Positions 25,975 through 34,853 of a DNA stretch of 64,000 bases are shown piece after piece (within the stretch, counting starts at the first letter, position 1; every line of letters starts with the position of its first letter). Position numbers and translations under genes: made by a program. The DNA comes from Gracilibacillus salinarum. Lineage in GTDB: Bacteria; Bacillota; Bacilli; Bacillales; Amphibacillaceae. The stretch spans positions 2,418,001 to 2,482,000 of the forward strand of contig NZ_CP095071.1 in NCBI RefSeq assembly GCF_022919575.1, read 5' to 3'. The notes below the pieces were generated by a model. That model made no database searches and was not told the DNA's origin. It saw nothing but the letters and a program-made list of their open reading frames with translations.

Positions 25975-26324
25975 TTTCTAGCTAAAAAGTTGATGGGTCA
26001 TTTGACTCTTTTACTATTTATTTACAATATAACTGTCCATAAAGCGACATTTATATCGATGTGTTATTGAGGAATCTCACTTAACTGCTACTATTTCTTC
26101 AAAATCATCATTATTTCTTCTATTTTGAAGAGCGCCTTTAATTACGGCTACTTTAACTACTACTTAAAATAGCTCGCGCTGCCACGTGCGAAGACTATGC
26201 ATATTTTTTACACTTAAACATCTTGAGCATAATCACTTCTGCATCTTTGCAGATGGAAGTATATGCATAAGAAAAACCGGTCATAAACCACCCGGTCCTA
26301 CTTGACTTAATTAATAAACAATTT
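25975..26324. other. AT-rich intergenic region without a gene
   Basis: No convincing ORF. The last ~60 bp are the left flank of element 4, including the GAAAAACCGG...CCCGGT hairpin (26271-26296) and TTGACTTAATTAATAAACAA. The remainder is the far upstream region of the alkaline phosphatase gene with nothing I can name. Confidence 0.5.
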
Positions 26325-26852
26325 CCTATAATATGGATTATGTCAACAAAGACTGTATTGCCAAATGGTCATTTTGATATCGTTTATCTGCTTAGCAAAG
26401 CTCCGGAAATAGGCTCCGCGTCCTGTGGGCACGGCTTCAGCTAACTTGGTAAAGAAAATTCTTTTCTTTACCAAGTTAGCTGAAGCTCGCGCTGATTCCA
26501 CGGGAGTCTCCGCATATTTCCTACGCTTAAGGGAAGTGCTACAACGCATGGAACAGCAAAAAGCAGTGGTTCTAGGCATTTTTCAATAACTATTATTTAT
26601 GCATACGATCAATATGCTAGCTCTACCAAAAATTGTAGAATCCCCATTCTAGCGTAGGCCAACCACGGAGACTCCCGCGGGACAGGCAGGCGCTGAAGAT
26701 CCACTTTGTGAAGCGCTCTTCTTCACAAAGTTAGCTTCAGCCGTGCCCCGCAGGACGCGGAGTGGTTGGCCGAAGCGGCATCCCAGCACATTAAATATCT
26801 CAATATGGATACTTGGCTAGGAATGGCTAGTTAACATAATCCATATTATAGG
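26325..26852 (+). repeat. Double-hairpin element 4 (L then R)
   Basis: 528 bp with intact ends. Module L has a perfect 24-bp inverted repeat with a 3-nt TTC loop at its tip (26435-26458 with 26462-26485). Module R has GGCCAACCAC/GTGGTTGGCC, GCTGAAG/CTTCAGC and ACTTTGTGAAG/CTTCACAAAGT as successive stems. It lies between two minus-strand genes, upstream of alkaline phosphatase. The right flank (ACTGCTGTGACTGCAC...) recurs after element 8. Confidence 0.88.
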
Positions 26853-26915
26853 AACTCAACTTCATGTTCAATATGATTACTGCTGTGACTGCACTTTTAT
26901 GCTTTCTTGTCTGAT

Positions 26916-26951
26916 ATAAAAAGGATCATAGGCAGTTAATACCTATGATCC
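26916..26951 (-). terminator. Terminator of tyrosine phosphatase gene
   Basis: On the minus strand GGATCATAGG-tattaactg-CCTATGATCC followed by TTTTTAT, 10 bp after the stop codon. Confidence 0.92.
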
Positions 26952-26961
26952 CGGGGGAGCG

Positions 26962-27780
26962 TTAGTTATTTTGTTGTACCAGATATTTATCTTGCAGCTT
27001 CTGGCGCATTTCCTTAGAAATACCTAGTCCTTCTTCTAAGTATTGATCGAAGGAACCATAAAGTCGATTAATCTCGTCAAAATATGCTTCAATATATATT
27101 CTTTTTGCTGCCACCATCGCCGTTCCAGTTTCCTTAAGTTTTTCTTTCATGGCATCTTCCAGTTCTGCGGGTATACTACCTTTTGTTATACTTTTTAATT
27201 GTTCTATTGCTTCGTTTGTCTTTTCATAGTCTTCTAAAATAACTGCTTCTGACACGCCTAATGTTTTTAAAATTAATGCACTTCCTACCCCAGTGCGATC
27301 TTTACCAGCCGTACAATGAATAATGATTGGACCTGAATTATCATCTAATAATAGATGTAATAGATCACGCCACACATCTTTTTGTTCCACCATCGTGCGA
27401 TTTAGATCTACCATCATTTGTTCCCCTTGATTTTGTTGCACAAGTTTCATATAGTGTTCCATTTGTTGCTTAGGATCAAGAATCTTTTCATTCTCTGGTA
27501 TTACCGGCATATGGATATGTTCTGCATGTTCAATGATAGGGTCAGGGTTTTCACTAATTTCATTGTTACTGCGAAAATCACATATTTTCCAGATATTTAA
27601 TTGTTTTAATTGCTGCAACCCCGCACCCGTTAATTTGGAAAGATCACCTGAGCGGAAGAAGATGCTCTCAACAACGGTACGGCCGTCTTCTGTTTGATAA
27701 CCTCCCATATCGCGAAAATTAATAGCTCCTTCAATTGTTAATTTTTTCTTTTCAACTAGTGGTAGTTTCACTTCTGTCAA
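26962..27780 (-). CDS. Tyrosine-protein phosphatase (IphP-like)
   Basis: Dual-specificity/tyrosine phosphatase of the Y_phosphatase3 family. The catalytic P-loop HCTAGKDRTGVGSALIL carries the Cys and Arg of CX5R. The N-terminal GAINFRDMGGYQTEDGRTVVESIFFRSGDLSKLT is diagnostic. I place the start at TTG 27780 (272 residues) because TAGGAGTGAG lies 6 nt before it; an ATG at 27852 would add 24 residues but has no ribosome site. The gene is divergent from a GntR regulator over a short region with the dyad TTGTATACAA. Substrate (protein or phosphoinositide/nucleotide) is undecided. Confidence 0.85.
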   Translation of the reverse strand: MTEVKLPLVEKKKLTIEGAINFRDMGGYQTEDGRTVVESIFFRSGDLSKLTGAGLQQLKQLNIWKICDFRSNNEISENPDPIIEHAEHIHMPVIPENEKILDPKQQMEHYMKLVQQNQGEQMMVDLNRTMVEQKDVWRDLLHLLLDDNSGPIIIHCTAGKDRTGVGSALILKTLGVSEAVILEDYEKTNEAIEQLKSITKGSIPAELEDAMKEKLKETGTAMVAAKRIYIEAYFDEINRLYGSFDQYLEEGLGISKEMRQKLQDKYLVQQNN

Positions 27781-27853
27781 ATTCTCACTCCTAACTCGAT
27801 TATGGTTCATTTTATTTTCACAATTTTCCATTATGTCACTCATTGTGTTCAAG

Positions 27854-27863
27854 TTGTATACAA
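27854..27863. promoter_or_regulatory. Candidate GntR operator
   Basis: The perfect palindrome TTGTATACAA (flanked as AGTTGTATACAAGT) lies between the divergent phosphatase and GntR genes. It fits the TNGT-NN-ACNA dyads bound by many FadR-subfamily GntR proteins. A link to the adjacent regulator is inference. Confidence 0.45.
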
Positions 27864-28010
27864 GTAAAATTATAAGCTCTTATTGTGAAGTTACTATAAA
27901 CAGGACGTTAAGATAATGTAAAATTCATTTTTTACATAATACTATTGAACAAGAGTAAAAAGCATTATACTATTAAACCTAATATAACATATAAGAGGAG
28001 TTTACGAATT

Positions 28011-28652
28011 ATGACTTCATTATCTGAACTTGCTTACGAAAAAATAAAACAGAAAATCGTAGAAGGAGCATATTTACCCGGCGATATGCTTTCCGAAAAT
28101 CAATTAGCAAAAGAATTAGGAATGAGCCGGACACCAATCCGTTCAGCGATTTCTAAATTGGAGGAACAGGGAATATTCACTTCATTTAAAAACAAAGGAA
28201 TACTAGTAAAAGAACTAGCAAGAAAAGACATGCTGGAAATGTTGGAATTAATATATGCAATGGTTGTATACACATTCGAAACAAGGAATCCGGATGATTT
28301 ATATGTCGATACAGAAGCCCTGCAGCATCACCTTCAGATCCAAAAGCAAGCAAAAGCTGATAATGATTATACGTTGTATGTCATACATTCGCAGCTTTTT
28401 ATTCAAACCCTTATTGAAGCTGCTAATAATAGTGCGATGGTGCAACTCATTGCTAAGAATCATGAAACATCTTATCTTGTCGGCGTCATAAACTATAACC
28501 TTAACCCGCAGCAAAGTCACTACTCTGCCGTCAAGGTTAATGAACAATTATATGAAGCGGTAATTCATCAACAATTCGATAAAATCAAGTCGATTCTGAT
28601 TAATCACCACGCCAGCGTTCGATTACGATCATTTAACGAACGACGTATTTAG
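28011..28652 (+). CDS. GntR-family regulator with FCD-like effector domain
   Basis: Regulator of 213 residues starting at ATG 28011 after AGAGGAG. The N-terminal winged helix (LAYEKIKQKIVEGAYLPGDMLSENQLAKELGMSRTPIRSAISKLEEQGI) is classical GntR. The helical C-terminal part (residues ~80-205) has the length and layout of an FCD ligand domain, but its metal-binding His/Asp pattern is not obvious. It is divergent from the tyrosine phosphatase and probably controls it. Ligand unknown. Confidence 0.86.
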   Translation: MTSLSELAYEKIKQKIVEGAYLPGDMLSENQLAKELGMSRTPIRSAISKLEEQGIFTSFKNKGILVKELARKDMLEMLELIYAMVVYTFETRNPDDLYVDTEALQHHLQIQKQAKADNDYTLYVIHSQLFIQTLIEAANNSAMVQLIAKNHETSYLVGVINYNLNPQQSHYSAVKVNEQLYEAVIHQQFDKIKSILINHHASVRLRSFNERRI

Positions 28653-29196
28653 TATAACTGACTATATCCTCCATATCATGAGTATTTAAAAAATGCATGC
28701 ATCTAACAGTTTAGTAGAAATATTAAAAGGATCCATGCGCCAGGACATTGCTTCGGTCAACTATTCCTCGTCCTGCGGGGCACGGCTAAATCCGTTCCCC
28801 ACAAGACGAGGAGCATATTTTCGGATTTTTGCTACGCATGTATTGACTATTAAAATAACTACATTGACACACAGCTCCATCTTACCTAACCCGTATTATT
28901 ACATTCCACTTTTAAGGTTTCATTACAGTTTCATAACAGTTTATTAAACGTTCATTATCAATGATTAAATTTACTGAAATGGTGGTATGTATCAATAAAG
29001 CTATTCATAGAATGATGTAGCACAAACATCATTTACTAAATACCAAACCAAAAATCGCTTACATCATTCTCCATTTATTTAGGCATTAATAAATTCCATA
29101 AATATTAATGCAATAAGGGCGTGATGCGATAAACAGGCTACATCACTCGCAACTTGCTCGCAGAAGCTCCGTTAAAGGACAAAGGAGGTTTTTGTT
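28653..29196. other. Gene-free region with repeat relic and structured leader
   Basis: Apart from the relic, the 3' half can fold into successive stems upstream of the zinc-finger gene: GAATGATGTA (29010) with TACATCATTC (~29060), GCATTAATA/TATTAATGC (29083-29111), and GTGATG/CATCAC (29121-29146). After these come AGCTCC and the GGAGG ribosome site, which can pair weakly. It may be a regulatory leader; it matches no riboswitch class I know. Confidence 0.4.
28740..28845 (+). repeat. Relic of a double-hairpin element
   Basis: A collapsed copy of about 105 bp: the outer arm of module R (GTCAACTATTCCTCGTCCTG, CGGGGCACGGCT) is joined directly to the outer arm of module L (CCACAAGACGAGGAGCATAT, TTTCGGATTTTTGCTACGCA). 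Both AT-rich ends and all inner stems are missing. It shows deletion between the two modules. Confidence 0.65.
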
Positions 29197-29370
29197 GTGA
29201 AATGTAAGAACTGTAATGGTCAAGGATTGAAGCGTTGTCCGGATTGTTCAGGAGAAGGGTTTGACTACGGTGTTCACAAATGTGAAACATGTAGCGGTGA
29301 AGGTGAGTTTGCTTGTTCAAACTGTCAAGGTAGTGGAAAAGTAAGTTTGTTAAATAAACTGAAGTCGTAA
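29197..29370 (+). CDS. Free-standing DnaJ-type zinc-finger protein
   Basis: 57-residue protein with a GTG start behind AAAGGAGG. It consists almost entirely of four CxxCxGxG repeats: CKNCNGQG, CPDCSGEG, CETCSGEG, CSNCQGSG, then VSLLNKLKS. This is the cysteine-rich domain of DnaJ without J domain or substrate-binding domains; it should bind two zinc ions. Similar tiny proteins occur in Bacillaceae without known function, possibly as thiol-disulfide or chaperone accessories. It is monocistronic, with a possible structured leader and its own terminator. Confidence 0.85.
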   Translation: MKCKNCNGQGLKRCPDCSGEGFDYGVHKCETCSGEGEFACSNCQGSGKVSLLNKLKS

Positions 29371-29432
29371 ATGTTTTTTATAAAAAGAGAAAATTCTGTC
29401 ACACACTGCCCTAAATAACATACTGTTTAACG

Positions 29433-29466
29433 GACCAAATCACCTATGATTTGGTCTTTACTTTGT
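29433..29466 (+). terminator. Terminator of zinc-finger gene
   Basis: GACCAAATC-acctat-GATTTGGTC followed by TTTACTTTG, 62 bp after the stop codon. Confidence 0.8.
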
Positions 29467-29584
29467 TATGGGTAATACCGTATTCCTTCCTTAAGCTAAC
29501 CATAAGTTCAAGGCTGCTTCCATCTTAATAAGAAAAACCAGGTTAAACCCGCCCGGTCTTAACTACCAATATAATATACAACTA

Positions 29585-30122
29585 CCTATAAAATGGATTA
29601 TGTTAAGTGGAATTGTATTCCAAAATGGTCATTTTGATATAGATTATCTGCTTAGCAAAGCTCCGGAAATAGGCTCCGCGTCCTGTGGGCACGGCTTCAG
29701 CTAATTTAGGAAAGAAAATTCTTTTCTTTCCTAAATGGATCTTCAGCTCGCGCTGATTCCACGGGAGTCTCCGCCTATTTCCTACGCTTGAGGGAAGTGC
29801 TACAACTTATGTAACAGCAAAAAGCAGTCGTGCTAGGCAATGTATTTCATCAATTAAGGTGTAAATCTTGCAGCTAATACTTCATATCCTAGCTGTCGCA
29901 TAAATTGTGGAGCTATACATCAGCGTAGGCCAACCACGTAGACTCCCGCGGGACAGGCAGGCGCTGAAGATCCACTTTGTGAAGCGATCTTTCTTCACAA
30001 AGTTAGCTTCAGCCGTGCCCCGCAGGACGCGAAGTGGTTGGCCGGAGCGTCATCCCAGCACATGAAACATTTCAAAATTACCGTACCGCTAAGCAGCTAG
30101 TTAACATAATCCATATTATAGG
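29585..30122 (+). repeat. Double-hairpin element 5 (L then R)
   Basis: 538 bp. The left end is CCTATAAAATGGATTATGT (one change), the right end intact. The module L tip is ATTTAGGAAAGAAAA-TTC-TTTTCTTTCCTAAAT (29704-29736). It differs from the tip of element 4 at paired positions, so the pairing is kept. The module R tip is ACTTTGTGAAG/CTTCACAAAGT. It lies between the convergent zinc-finger and catalase genes; the left flank carries a degraded CCAGG...GCCCGG hairpin. Confidence 0.88.
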
Positions 30123-30171
30123 AACTCAACTTCATGCTTGACTGATTAGATACACTTGCCTAGCGTAAGAC

Positions 30172-30207
30172 AAAAAACGTTTGAATTTACAATCCAAACG
30201 CTTTTTG
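30172..30207 (-). terminator. Terminator of catalase gene
   Basis: On the minus strand AAAAAGCGTTTGGATTG...CAAACGTTTTTTG forms a stem with flanking T-tract, about 25 bp after the stop. Confidence 0.85.
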
Positions 30208-30231
30208 TTTATCTTATTCTATTTTTGTTTT

Positions 30232-32265
30232 TTACACGACCTCACGATTCCAATGTCTATGGGCAGCAATAGCCTCCATAAACTGTTTAGTGAAATCTGT
30301 ACAGTAAGATTCTAATACAACTCCGTCACTATCTTTCATATCATCTACTTTCAGTAATTCTTCACCAATGTTCAAGGCACCAACTGGCTTGAGGTGGGAA
30401 TACGCTTCATGTACAAACAATGCTGCCTGCTTATAAAATGCTTTATTTTCCTTGTCTCCACCAGCAACTAGTACTGCATCAAACAAGACGGAATCTGCCG
30501 TGAGGAATGTGTGATCCATTTCGTACGCAATATTGTCAGTTCCTTGCATTGTGCCTAATTGGTTACTAATAAATTCCACCTGAATGTTATTCATCTTAAG
30601 GTCATTTATTACTTCTTGTACTTCTTTTCCTTTAAAGCCCTCTCCAACAATAACACCGACTTTTCGGGTAGAAACCGAATGTACTGTATTTTGTTGACTT
30701 AGAGCAGGGGAAGATTTCGTAACATTTATTTCTTTTTCCTCAGGAATTTGGGCACCAATCGCTTTGGCCACTTGTTGCGCTAAGTCTGTACTGACATTAG
30801 CATACATATCAACGACTTGCTGCTGGATAAATTTGCTTTCTACTTTGCCCAATTCGAAACTGAAGGCATTGATTAAATGCTGTTTCTCAGCAGCACTCAT
30901 ACTGTTCCAGAAAAGCGTAGCCTGTGTGAAATGATCCTCAAAGCTTTCACTACGGGCACGAATCTTATGACCATCTACTTTCTCCTGATAATGCTTATAG
31001 CCACCCTCTTCTTCCGTTGAAGTCTCTGGCGTGTTGTCTGCCATTGAGTTATTATGGTAGCTGACAGGTCCGCGATTGATCGTATGTCTGCCATAACCAT
31101 CACGCTGATTGTTATGGAACGGACAAACCGGTCGATTAATCGGCAGTTCATGGAAATTTGGTCCGCCTAGACGAATCAATTGCGTATCCGTATAAGAAAA
31201 CAGTCGTCCTTGTAATAATGGATCATTCGTGAAATCGATACCGGGTACAACATGTCCCGGGTGGAAGGCCACTTGTTCTGTCTCAGCGAATACATTCTCC
31301 ACATTTTGATTCAAGGTCATTTTACCAATCAACTGCACCGGTACTTCTTCCTCTGGCCATAGCTTTGTCGGGTCTAGTACATCAAAATCAAATTTAAATT
31401 CATCTTCTTCCTCTATCATCTGCACACCAAGTTCATATTCAGGATAATCTCCGTTTTCGATAGATTCCCATAAGTCTCTGCGGTGAAAATCCGGGTCTTT
31501 CCCGTTAATTTTTTGTGCCTCATCCCATACCACTGAATGAGTACCGAGAACTGGCTTCCAGTGAAACTTCACAAAATGAGATTTACCCTCAGCATTCACA
31601 AAGCGGAAAGTATGGACACCAAATCCCTCCATCATTCGGAAACTTCGTGGAATAGCCCGATCTGACATCGTCCACATAACCATATGTGCAGACTCCTGAT
31701 TATTAGCGACAAAATCCCAGAACGTATCATGGGCAGAAGCAGCTTGCGGAATACCATTGTGCGGCTCCGGCTTTACTGCATGGATCAAGTCAGGGAACTT
31801 CATCGCATCTTGAATAAAGAATACCGGAATATTATTACCAACCAGATCATAATTTCCTTCATCAGTATAGAATTTAGTCGCAAAGCCGCGAGCATCACGC
31901 GCTAATTCTCCAGATCCTTTGCTGCCTGCTACTGTAGAAAAACGAACGAAGACAGGAGTTGTCTTATTTGGGTCTTGTAAAAAGTCAGCTTTCGTAAAAT
32001 CTTTCATTGATTCATATACTTGAAACTCGCCATGAGCGGCAAAGCCACGAGCATGTACAATTCGCTCAGGAATTCGTTCATGGTCAAAGTGTGTCATCTT
32101 CTCTCTAAAATGAAAATCTTCCATTAAGGTAGGTCCACGTTTACCTGCTTTCAGCGAAAATTCATCTTCATGTACTTTCACACCTTGATTGGTGGTCATC
32201 TTCTTCTTGCGGTCATCGGTCGTATATTGTTCTAATTGCTCTTTTTTGCTGTTATTATGTGTCAA
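30232..32265 (-). CDS. katE: Large-subunit catalase (HPII/KatE type)
   Basis: Clade 2 catalase of 677 residues that disproportionates hydrogen peroxide, cytoplasmic and haem-containing. The active-site His lies in [16 protein letters not shown], the Asn in [25 protein letters not shown], and the proximal haem Tyr in [19 protein letters not shown]-terminal flavodoxin/DJ-1-like domain (from ~535, [15 protein letters not shown]) marks the large-subunit type; B. subtilis KatE is of similar size. AAGGAGG precedes the start. A sigma-B-like promoter upstream fits general-stress control, as for katE of B. subtilis. Confidence 0.96.
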   Translation of the reverse strand: MTHNNSKKEQLEQYTTDDRKKKMTTNQGVKVHEDEFSLKAGKRGPTLMEDFHFREKMTHFDHERIPERIVHARGFAAHGEFQVYESMKDFTKADFLQDPNKTTPVFVRFSTVAGSKGSGELARDARGFATKFYTDEGNYDLVGNNIPVFFIQDAMKFPDLIHAVKPEPHNGIPQAASAHDTFWDFVANNQESAHMVMWTMSDRAIPRSFRMMEGFGVHTFRFVNAEGKSHFVKFHWKPVLGTHSVVWDEAQKINGKDPDFHRRDLWESIENGDYPEYELGVQMIEEEDEFKFDFDVLDPTKLWPEEEVPVQLIGKMTLNQNVENVFAETEQVAFHPGHVVPGIDFTNDPLLQGRLFSYTDTQLIRLGGPNFHELPINRPVCPFHNNQRDGYGRHTINRGPVSYHNNSMADNTPETSTEEEGGYKHYQEKVDGHKIRARSESFEDHFTQATLFWNSMSAAEKQHLINAFSFELGKVESKFIQQQVVDMYANVSTDLAQQVAKAIGAQIPEEKEINVTKSSPALSQQNTVHSVSTRKVGVIVGEGFKGKEVQEVINDLKMNNIQVEFISNQLGTMQGTDNIAYEMDHTFLTADSVLFDAVLVAGGDKENKAFYKQAALFVHEAYSHLKPVGALNIGEELLKVDDMKDSDGVVLESYCTDFTKQFMEAIAAHRHWNREVV

Positions 32266-32313
32266 CGTCTATTCCTCCTTATGGAAAGTTTATATTATTT
32301 ACCTCAGAAAACG

Positions 32314-32339
32314 TTTCCCATTCACATCGATGTTAAAAC
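32314..32339 (-). promoter_or_regulatory. Candidate sigma-B promoter of katE
   Basis: On the minus strand GTTTTA-N14-GGGAAA, against consensus GTTTAA-N12-15-GGGTAT (5/6 and 4/6), about 50 bp before the start. It has the same 14-nt spacer as the candidate at 21441-21466. Confidence 0.55.
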
Positions 32340-32371
32340 GTAAAATTTTACAAACTTGGACACTCCTCCTG

Positions 32372-34039
32372 TTAGAAACGGCCTGATCGAAATATCGAAT
32401 AAATCAGCCAGGCAAACATGAGCATCGCTATCACAAAACCAATTTCAATTGCCGGAATATCCCACAATAAAGAAGTCTTTCTTCCTAACGCAGAACCAAT
32501 AATCAGTCCCACCATAATTAAACTGAAGGAAAGCAGAACAATACTAAAAGATAAACGGTTACTGACACGATCGAGCTTAGAGAAAAAAGATTTCGCTTCC
32601 GGAACGGAAATCTCGATCGGCATTTTACGCTGTTTCACTATATTGGCCAACTCTTGAACGATTTGCGGCATATCATGAACAACCTCGCCGTATTCTTGCA
32701 TTTGATCAATTATTTCTTCCGCGATTTGCTTCGGGTGGTATCTTTCTTTCAATAATTCTTTGCCAAATGGCTCAGCGGCATCCATGATGCTCAGTTCTGG
32801 GTCGAGTTGTTCTAGAATCCCTTCCAGTGACAATAACGTTTTGCCAATCATCGTTAAGTCTGTCGGGATACGGATTTTATGTTTATTAGCAACCGTTAAT
32901 AAATCCGTAACAGATTCCCCTAAACTAATTTCACTTAAAGGTACGCCATAGTATTTAATATTAAACTGTTCAATATCCCCTTTTAATTCATGGGAGTTGA
33001 CCTGTTCAGGCACGGCACCCATTTTTTTGATGGCACGTATCATATCATCTGAATCTTGCTTGATCAAAGCAATAACAAGTGAGGCTAAATGTTTCTTCAT
33101 TTCCGGTGAAAGTCGTCCCACCATACCAAAGTCGAAGAATCCAATGCGATTACCTGGCAAGGCTGTCAAATTACCACTGTGAGGATCTGCATGAAAGAAT
33201 CCGTCTTTGAAGATTTGGTGAAAGACTGCTTCGACAAGATGTTCGGCTAATTGTTCAGGGTGGTATCCTTCTTTCTTCAAATGCTCAACATTATTCATTT
33301 TACTGCCTTCGATATACTCCATCGTCAGAACTTTCTCTGTAGTAAACTGCCAATACACCTTCGGAATAATGATGTTTGAGTTATCTTTAAACTGTTGACC
33401 CATTAGATCAGCATTTCTTCCATCACTGACAAAATCTAATTCTGCCTTTATTGATTTAGAGAATTCTTCTACCATATCGATGAGCTGGTAACGGGACGCC
33501 CATGCCAGTCTTTTTTCAGCTCGTTCCGCTAATTCATGCAAAATCTCCAGGTCCGTATGTATATTCTTTTCAATATCAGGACGTTGTACTTTAATGGCGA
33601 CACGTTCACCTGATTGCAAAACAGCCTGATGTACTTGACCAATCGATGCGACACCAATAGGTTCCGGATCAATTTCCATAAAAATTTTCTTTACCGGCTC
33701 CTCTAGTTCCCTTTGCAACACGGCTTCTACTTCATTAAAGGGAATAGGGTGCAACTGGTCTTGTAAAAACTCTAATTCCTCGACAATATCTTTCGGTATG
33801 ATGTCTGGTCTCGTGCTGAGCATTTGCCCCATTTTGACGAAAGTCGGACCCAATTCCTCTAAAAAAGACCGTATTCGTTGCCCAGTCGTCTTACCTTGCT
33901 GTTCATTCTGGTCACGATTGACAAAGACTCGGCGTGGCAATGTGAATAACTGATCAAGACCTAATCCCTTCACAATATAGCCGAATCCATTTCGTGAAAA
34001 AGCGACAGCAATTTCACGGTAGCGTTGCAAATGGCGCAT
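32372..34039 (-). CDS. AarF/UbiB (ABC1) family atypical kinase
   Basis: UbiB-family protein-kinase-like protein of 555 residues. The KxGQ motif is in LGPTFVKMGQMLSTRPDIIPKD, the Ala-rich loop in GVASIGQVHQAVL, VAIKVQRPD has the ATP-binding Lys, and DGFFHADPHSGNL and IGFFDFGMVG hold the catalytic Asp residues. Two C-terminal transmembrane helices anchor it. Family members support isoprenoid-quinone synthesis or lipid homeostasis through ATPase activity. The first ATG lies 21 nt from a strong AAAGGGGGG site; an in-frame ATT at 34052-34054 sits 6 nt after that site and may be the real start. It follows a phasin-like gene on the same strand. Confidence 0.9.
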   Translation of the reverse strand: MRHLQRYREIAVAFSRNGFGYIVKGLGLDQLFTLPRRVFVNRDQNEQQGKTTGQRIRSFLEELGPTFVKMGQMLSTRPDIIPKDIVEELEFLQDQLHPIPFNEVEAVLQRELEEPVKKIFMEIDPEPIGVASIGQVHQAVLQSGERVAIKVQRPDIEKNIHTDLEILHELAERAEKRLAWASRYQLIDMVEEFSKSIKAELDFVSDGRNADLMGQQFKDNSNIIIPKVYWQFTTEKVLTMEYIEGSKMNNVEHLKKEGYHPEQLAEHLVEAVFHQIFKDGFFHADPHSGNLTALPGNRIGFFDFGMVGRLSPEMKKHLASLVIALIKQDSDDMIRAIKKMGAVPEQVNSHELKGDIEQFNIKYYGVPLSEISLGESVTDLLTVANKHKIRIPTDLTMIGKTLLSLEGILEQLDPELSIMDAAEPFGKELLKERYHPKQIAEEIIDQMQEYGEVVHDMPQIVQELANIVKQRKMPIEISVPEAKSFFSKLDRVSNRLSFSIVLLSFSLIMVGLIIGSALGRKTSLLWDIPAIEIGFVIAMLMFAWLIYSIFRSGRF

Positions 34040-34089
34040 TCGTTTACGAAAAATAAATATCCCCCCTTTATCTACACTTTCCTTTTGAA

Positions 34090-34398
34090 TTATTCCTCTT
34101 CTAATTCACGCACTCTGTTCTCCAATTGGATGATTCGTTGTTCTAATTCTGTTACTTCCTCTTTCTTCACCACTTCTAATTCCGTTAACCATCGTTTAAG
34201 TTGTTGTTTGATTTTCTCGTCTGCCTGCTGTTTACTTTCTTCCCCTTTTTGCTTCCATTGGGCAAAAACATGGTCCGATTCTTCCCTTGTGATCTCTCCT
34301 TTTTTCAGCAATTCCTTGACTACTTTCTCCGCCTGCTCTTTACTCGAAGCAGCCATACCTAATCCTAATGTAATACCTTTTGAAAAAGCATCCTTCAT
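34090..34398 (-). CDS. Phasin-like coiled-coil protein
   Basis: 102-residue helical protein. Its start MKDAFSKGITLGLGMAASSKEQAEKVVKELLKKGEI and the C-terminal heptad region (KKEEVTELEQRIIQLENRVRELEEE) match the phasin/PhaF-type 'polyhydroxyalkanoate synthesis regulator' family found in Bacillaceae. It directly precedes the AarF kinase gene (50-bp gap), a recurring pairing, so the two probably act together at the membrane. No PHA synthase is in the window, so a PHA role should not be assumed. GGAGGAGAA precedes the start. Confidence 0.82.
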   Translation of the reverse strand: MKDAFSKGITLGLGMAASSKEQAEKVVKELLKKGEITREESDHVFAQWKQKGEESKQQADEKIKQQLKRWLTELEVVKKEEVTELEQRIIQLENRVRELEEE

Positions 34399-34459
34399 CC
34401 GTTCTCCTCCTCAATCATCCATCTTTGTATAGCACTCTACCCCGAATTCCAGTCAAAAA

Positions 34460-34490
34460 AACAACACGAGAATAATCCCGTGTTGTTTCA
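34460..34490 (-). terminator. Terminator of uraH
   Basis: On the minus strand AACAACACGgGAttattCtCGTGTTGTT followed by TTTTTGAC. The T-run abuts the hairpin, and the uraH stop codon is at its foot. Confidence 0.88.
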
Positions 34491-34838
34491 GCTTCCTCTA
34501 TATACTTGATAACTCCATGGTGAAATAATTAATGGTATGTGATAGTGTTCGGCTGTGTTATGAATATAAAACCGGACAGGAATGGTTTCTAGAAAAGGTG
34601 GTGCTTGCTGATCAGACTGGGATTGCCGAAAATAAGCCCCTGTATAAAAACAAAATTCATAATGGCCTGCTTCCAATTCCTCGGTCATCAGCAACGGCTG
34701 ATCAACACGTCCATCCTGATTGGTCACAACCGATTTAAGCAATACACGCTGCTCCCCTTTCCAAAGGTAAAGATCGATCTCTATACCGTTACCTGGTTTA
34801 CCATTCGCTACGTCTAAAATATGAGTTGTTAACGCCAT
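34488..34838 (-). CDS. uraH: 5-hydroxyisourate hydrolase
   Basis: Transthyretin-related hydrolase of 116 residues (PucM type) converting 5-hydroxyisourate to OHCU after urate oxidation. LTTHILDVANGKPG carries the first catalytic His. HYHIPLIISPWSYQVYRGS ends in the invariant YRGS tetrapeptide that separates the enzyme from transthyretin. It lies 15 bp after uraD on the same strand, so both act consecutively. The internal sequence is complete. Confidence 0.95.
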   Translation of the reverse strand: MALTTHILDVANGKPGNGIEIDLYLWKGEQRVLLKSVVTNQDGRVDQPLLMTEELEAGHYEFCFYTGAYFRQSQSDQQAPPFLETIPVRFYIHNTAEHYHIPLIISPWSYQVYRGS

Positions 34839-34853
34839 GTTAATGAAGCTCCT

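Noticed and set aside
26343-26579. Minus-strand open frame of 78 codons inside element 4 (and similar frames at 59016-59213 and 22661-22921)
   Set aside because: They lie wholly in hairpin repeat sequence, are not conserved between copies as proteins, and lack ribosome sites.
28693-28947. Plus-strand frame of 84 codons
   Set aside because: It spans the collapsed repeat relic; composition follows the repeat, and there is no ribosome site.
17918-30122. Recurring GC-rich blocks considered as a CRISPR array
   Set aside because: Copies are kilobases apart, hundreds of bp long and internally palindromic; there are no regular spacers and no cas genes.
31684-31905. Open frames antisense to katE, pucD, the galactanase and other long genes
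   Set aside because: They are complementary-strand shadows of well-supported coding regions without ribosome sites or family motifs.
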